The notes beneath the pieces were generated by a model. It did not search any database, was not told the DNA's origin, and worked only from the letters and a program-made list of their open reading frames with translations. From Orychophragmus violaceus (taxonomy: Eukaryota > Streptophyta > Magnoliopsida > Brassicales > Brassicaceae), in contig CM058231.1 of NCBI GenBank assembly GCA_030180135.1, forward strand, positions 51,098,235 through 51,162,234: DNA of 64,000 bases. Direction: 5' to 3'. Every line of letters starts with the position of its first letter. Within the stretch, counting starts at the first letter, position 1. Of the stretch, positions 59,021-64,000 are shown piece after piece. Position numbers and translations under genes: made by a program.

Positions 59021-59871
59021 ATCTCCCACTTGTACTGGAATCTCTGTATTCATAATCCTTTTGTCACAATATCTCGATTAGTCATAAGGCAAGATTGGTG
59101 TCATCCTTATAAAGCCTAATCTTGTTCATCGGACTCTGATTCGATACTGACAATCCAAACGACTCGGGACAGTCCGTTTGAGCATGGCCATGCATTTTCC
59201 AGTATTCAAATCTCCGATTGGCCTAGAGATATTCACTCCATTTATATTGGAGGGACAAATTCCGTCTTGTTCCATCACTGTAAACTACTCATTTCATAAT
59301 GTACCCAAACAAGGTCCTTATAACCATCGCAGAACGATAGCGTTAGACAATGATCAAAGTGCATCAGTCCATGTGCAGTCACATGCATGCGAACTCAGGT
59401 CTAAGGACTATACTCTATAGTCGTAGTAAGAATCTCTTATGACACAGATATAAATATCCTGAAGAGTTCTTATAAGCGGGTCTTGTCCGGTCGTATGTTC
59501 CCAAACATACACCTATGTACTGACTTTGATGCCGCGCATCTATGACACACTGAGACTTTGTCAAAAGTCACGTACCAATCCAGTCTCACACGGTTGTTGG
59601 TGTTCCAATTTCAACAACCTTCGACTAGGGACGGGATGATATAAAACATCTATTAAATATAGGGTCTCATGATCAAGCTAAATGACTTCGATGACTCAAG
59701 ATCAAGTCATTTACTTCGATGACCTATAAAATGGTTCATATCACTTTGGAACGATTATTTCATCACAGTTAAAATAATCTTGAAATAATAATTTCATTAA
59801 ACATAAGAATGTTTTACAAGAACATATCAAATAACTAAATAAAAGCCCTCAAACTCCCACTCAAATTTAGA
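59021..59871 (-). other. Copy 2 3' untranslated region
   Basis: 851 bp collinear with 2356-3209 and very similar. No supported coding sequence. Confidence 0.75.
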
Positions 59872-62800
59872 TTACATTTCTATGTCTCTAATGCCTACAG
59901 CTTCAGTCAGAAACTCGAGCTTAGGCCTTGGGAGTGGCTTTGTCAACGGATCAGCGACGTTATCATCTGTCTGAACTCGGCTGATCTTGACTTCCTTTCT
60001 ATTAATGATGTCACGTATCAAGTGAAATCTTCTTAGAACATGCTTGGATTTCTGGTGTGATCTTGGTTCCTTTGCCTGAGCTATAGCACCATTGTTGTCA
60101 CAAAACAGTGCCAGAGGCTCAGCCGCATCTGGTATCACACCTAGTTCAATGATGAACTTTCGTATCCAAACAGCTTCCTTCGCAGCTTCTGAGGCGGCGA
60201 TATATTCAGCTTCTGTAGTGGAATCAGCAACGGTGTCTTGCTTGGAGCTTCTCCAACTGATTGCACCGCCATTCAGACAAAAGATGTAACCGGACTGTGA
60301 CCGGAAATCATCTTGGTCTGTCTGGAAACTTGCGTCCGTGAATCCACTGACTTTAAGCACATCACTTCCACCGTACACTAAGAACTTATCCTTAGTATGT
60401 CTTAGATACTTCAAGATATTCTTTACGGCAATCCAATGGTTTTCACCTGGATTTGACTGGTATCTACTCGTCATGCTCAATGCATAAGCAACATCAGGAC
60501 GAGTACAGATCATGGCATACATGACAGATCCTATTGCAGATGCATAAGGAATATTCTTCATGCGCTCAAGCTCAGCAGCCGTCGTAGGGCTCTGCTTCTT
60601 GCTTAGCGTTGTGCCATGTACCATTGGCGTGAAGCCCTTCTTGGAATCCTTCATGCTGAATCTTTGTAGGACTTTGTCAATGTATGAATCTTGACACAAG
60701 CCTATCAGCCTTCTAGATCTATCCCGGTAGATCCTGATTCCAAGAACGTATGCGGCTTCACCCATGTCTTTCATGGAAAAACAACTTCCAAGCCAGTCCT
60801 TTACCGACTTTAGCATTGGAACGTCGTTTCCGAGAAGAAGTATGTCATCGACATACAGAATAAGAAATACAATCTTGCTCCCACTAGATTTCTTATACAC
60901 GCATTGTTCTTCTTCGTTTCTGATGAAGTCAAATTGCTTGATCGCTTCATCAAAACGAAGATTCCAGCTCCTCGATGCTTGCTTCAATCCATAAATGGAT
61001 TTATGAAGCTTGCATACTTTCCCAGCATTCTTTGGATCTATGTAACCGTCAGGTTGCGTCATATACACATCCTCTTCCAGAATACCATTCAGGAAGGCGG
61101 TTTTCACGTCCATCTGCCAAATTTCATAATCATGAAAAGCTGCAGTTGCTAGTAGAATCCGAATAGATTTCATCATAGCCACTGGTGAATAGGTTTCATC
61201 GTAATCCACACCGTGGACTTGTCTGAAACCTTTTGCCACCAACCTGGCTTTATAAATCTGGACATTTCCATCCACGTCAATCTTCTTCTTGAAGATCCAT
61301 TTGCACTCGATGGCTTTTACACCAGCGGGTAAGTCAACCAACGAAAACACTTGGTTGACCGACATGGAGTCCATTTCGGAATCAGTGGCCTTGCGCCACT
61401 TGGAGGAATCTGGGCCCATCATGGCTTGATTGAAGTTCGATGGTTCATCACCATCAATGATCAAAAGATCATGACAGTCAGTCACGAGGAATCCTTGATA
61501 TCTCTCGGGTTCGTGACGGATCCTCCCGGATCTTCGAACTTCAGGTACTACAGGTTCAGGCTCTACAATTTCTTGTATGTCCTCCTGCTGCTCTTCCTCA
61601 TTAGGTTGAGCAGTATCCTGTTCATCTTGAATTTCTTCAAGCAGTACCTTACTCCCACTGTCTTTCTTAGAGAGAAACTCCCTCTCAAGAAAGTTACAAT
61701 CCCGGGCAACAAAGATCTTGTTCTCGGAACGTAGATAGAAGTAATAAGCCTTGGTTTCCCGTGGATAACCAATGAAGTAGCATTTGTCAGATTTTGGTGT
61801 AAGCTTGTCTGAGATCAATCTCTTGACATAAGCTTCACAACCCCAAATTCTGAGATAAGACAGCACTGGAGCTTCTCCAGTCCATAATTCATATGGTGTC
61901 TTTGCTACTGCTTTCGATGGCGCTCTATTTAGAGTGAACACTGCTGTTAGCAGAGCATATCTCCAAAGGGATATTGGAAGGTCTGTGTGACTCATCATAG
62001 ATCGAACCATATCCAATAAGGTTCGATTTCTCCTCTCAGACACACCATTCCATTGAGGTGTTCCAGGAGGAGTGAGTTGGGATACGATCCCACACTCTCT
62101 CAGATGATCACTGAATTCTTGGCTTAAGTATTCTCCTCCTCGGTCGGACCGAAGAGCCTTAATGCTTTTGCCAAGTTGGTTCTGTACTTCATTTTGGAAT
62201 TCTCTGAACTTCTCAAAAGATTCAGACTTATGTTTCATCAAATAAACATATCCATACCTACTGAAATCATCAGTAAAGGTAATGAAGTACTGATAGTTTC
62301 CTCTTGCATTTGTGGACATTGGGCCACACACATCAGTGTGTCTCAGGCCCAATAAGTCACTGGCCCTCTCGTTAGGTTTATTAAAGGGGGCCGTGTCATT
62401 TTGCCCATCATGCAGGATTCGCATTTCTCACATGACTCAAAGTCAAATGAGCCAAGAAGTCCATTCGAATGGAGCCTCTTGATGCGTTTCTCGCTGATGT
62501 GCCCTAAACGACAATGCCATAGAAACGTTCGGTTCTCCTCATTAGGTTTAAACCGTTTGGTATTAATGTTATAAATTGGCGCGGATTGATCGAGTATGTA
62601 AAGCCCATTCATAAGAGGGGCAGAACCATAGAACAAATTGTTGCGATTGAAGGAACATAATTTATTCTTAACTGAAAAATCATAACCTTCCAAATCCAAC
62701 AAAGAAATTGAAATAATATTTCTGCTTATAGCAGGTACAAAATAACAATTATTGAGTTCTAAAATCAATCCCGAAGGTAAAGACAACAAGTAAGTGCCTA

Positions 62801-63848
62801 CAGCTAGTGCTGGAACTTTCGCTCCATTCCCAACTCGTAGCTCCACTTGTCCTTGCTTCAGCCTTCTACTGTTGCTGAGTGCCTGCATATTAGTACAAAT
62901 ATGAGCCCCACAACCAGTATCCATAACCCATGAGGTATTATCAGAAGTAGTTGTATTAACTTCTATAACAAAAATACCTGTTGAAGAAGTCTCATAAGTC
63001 TTCTTCTTCAATTCCTTTAGACCTTCCTGGAATTTCTTACATTCTCTCCTCCAATGCCCTGGTTCTTTACAGAACCTGCATATGTCAGTTGGCCCAGCCT
63101 TGGACTTGGGCTTGGGCTTTGGCGTGTCCTTGTCCGCGACTTGGACAGCCTTGGCCTTTCCCTTATCCTTAGCAGAGGATTTCTTAAACCCCTTGCCCTT
63201 CTGCACCATAAGCACATTGGGGTCCTTGGCGGTTTTCCTCAAATTGGGCTCCGCAGTCTTGAGCATTCCGTGAAGCTCAGGCAATGTCTTACTCAAGCCA
63301 TGCATGTTAAAGTTCAGAATGAACTGATCATAGCTTGCAGGTAATGACTGCAGAATGATGTCGCAGGCAAGTTCCTGGCTGATTGGGCAGTCGAGTTTCT
63401 GAAGATGATCGAGATAACCCATCATCTTCAAGACCTGAGGACTCACTGCCGCATTCGCAGCCAACTTGCAGTCCAAGAGGTTCTTAACAGTTTGAAACCT
63501 CTCAGTCCTAGCCTGCTCCTGAAAAAGCGATTTCAGGCTTGCCATTATCTCGATAGGTGACAATACACTCTCGAACTGTTTTTGCAGCTCAGGAGTCATT
63601 GTCACCAACATCAGGCAATAGGCATCATTTTCATCTGACGAATGCTTTTCCCAAGCATTATGCAGAGTCCTGGCGGCATTGGCAGGAGGCCTCTCGGGGA
63701 GAGGATCACGAAGGACATAATCCTTCTTCTCCTGCTTGAGGACTAGCCTCAAGTTCCTTGACCACGTCAGGAAGTTCGTTCCAGTCAGCTTCTCCTTTTC
63801 GAGAACAGATCGGATCGAGAATGTGTTTTGTGTGCTTGTAGTAGTCAT
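59872..63848 (-). pseudogene. Copy 2 gag-pol polyprotein, one frameshift
   Basis: Same architecture as copy 1: gag with zinc knuckle CRFCKEPGHWRREC, protease MDTGCGAHIC, integrase HCRLGH...CESCMMGK, core HTDVCGP, SDRGGEY and SERRN, RT QMDVKTAFLNG and YVDDILL, RNase H FTDAS and STTEAEY. The frame from ATG 63848-63846 breaks near 62390: copy 1 has GGGGGCCCG where copy 2 has GGGGGCCG, one C fewer. Downstream sequence is open to 59872. The Trp codon that is a stop in copy 1 is intact here. The break lies between the integrase zinc region and catalytic core, so integrase, RT and RNase H would not be made in frame. Confidence 0.93.
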
Positions 63849-64000
63849 AGCTGAAATATATAGATAAAAAGGTTATTAGTTAAAATGTTCAATATGATTA
63901 ATCTCGTATTAAATTTAATATGATTAATCACGCATTATATTCAATAACATAAGTTACCCTCAATAGAATATAATGATTCCAAGATCCACATATAACTAAG
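63849..64000 (-). other. Copy 2 leader, partial
   Basis: AT-rich start of the leader, matching 7188-7340. Confidence 0.85.

Larger units (their letters stand above)
58349..64000 (-). mobile_element. Copy 2: Ty1/copia element, 5' end outside window
   Basis: Same family as copy 1. 3' LTR 58349-59020, 3' UTR, gag-pol 59872-63848 and the beginning of the leader up to the window end; primer site and 5' LTR lie beyond. Inserted in element F; the left flank is CAGAC, the partner of which should follow the missing LTR. Confidence 0.93.

Overview
This window reads as transposon-dense nuclear DNA of a plant in the mustard family (Brassicaceae). The support is nested Ty1/copia and Ty3/gypsy elements primed by initiator-Met or Asp tRNA, CACTA ends with AGTCGC-type subterminal repeats, a Helitron with a CTAG 3' end, and plant-style introns. 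I see no bacterial operon, rRNA, tRNA or CRISPR. Only one ordinary host gene is convincing: a single-exon nucleotide-diphospho-sugar (glycosyl)transferase-like gene at 41318-42124 (+). Almost everything else is mobile DNA in layers.

Left block (1-14689). An old minus-strand copia element, 'A', runs from beyond the left edge to its 5' LTR at 13964-14689. It is broken by two younger insertions. The first is a nearly intact 7.7-kb copia element, 'copy 1' (1695-9436, target duplication CATAC). The second is a 2.0-kb piece (10793-12792, duplication AGGAC) carrying an antisense accessory ORF and a single LTR of a Tat-like gypsy element.

Middle block (14690-30300). Remnants of a Tat-like gypsy element, 'E', flank a CRM-like gypsy element, 'B' (gag-PR-RT-RH-INT, + strand, several lesions). 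B is split by a young gag-only LTR element, 'C' (17289-24182, duplication GAAAC).

30300-38640. A decayed CACTA transposon (intron-containing transposase-associated gene, subterminal repeats, terminal inverted repeat end at 33553) is followed by a 215-bp tandem duplication. After that come rearranged copia fragments, part of which form a large inverted repeat.

38640-45050. AT-rich DNA with Helitron-like ends, the glycosyltransferase gene, a hAT-like non-autonomous element and a structurally complete ~1.1-kb Helitron.

45050-64000. A copia LTR with leader, a decayed minus-strand gypsy element 'D' containing a solo LTR, low-complexity and telomere-like repeats, two more CACTA ends, a copia remnant 'F', and 'copy 2', a second member of the copy 1 family that leaves the window on the right. 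Copies 1 and 2 each encode a 1325-codon gag-pol frame with one different disabling lesion.

The most unusual signal is a bipartite DNA module: two TCGATCGA-centred palindromes with centres exactly 21 bp apart. It occurs six times, in the LTRs of two different copia families and in a copia leader. All family assignments are from motifs read by eye; no database search was possible.
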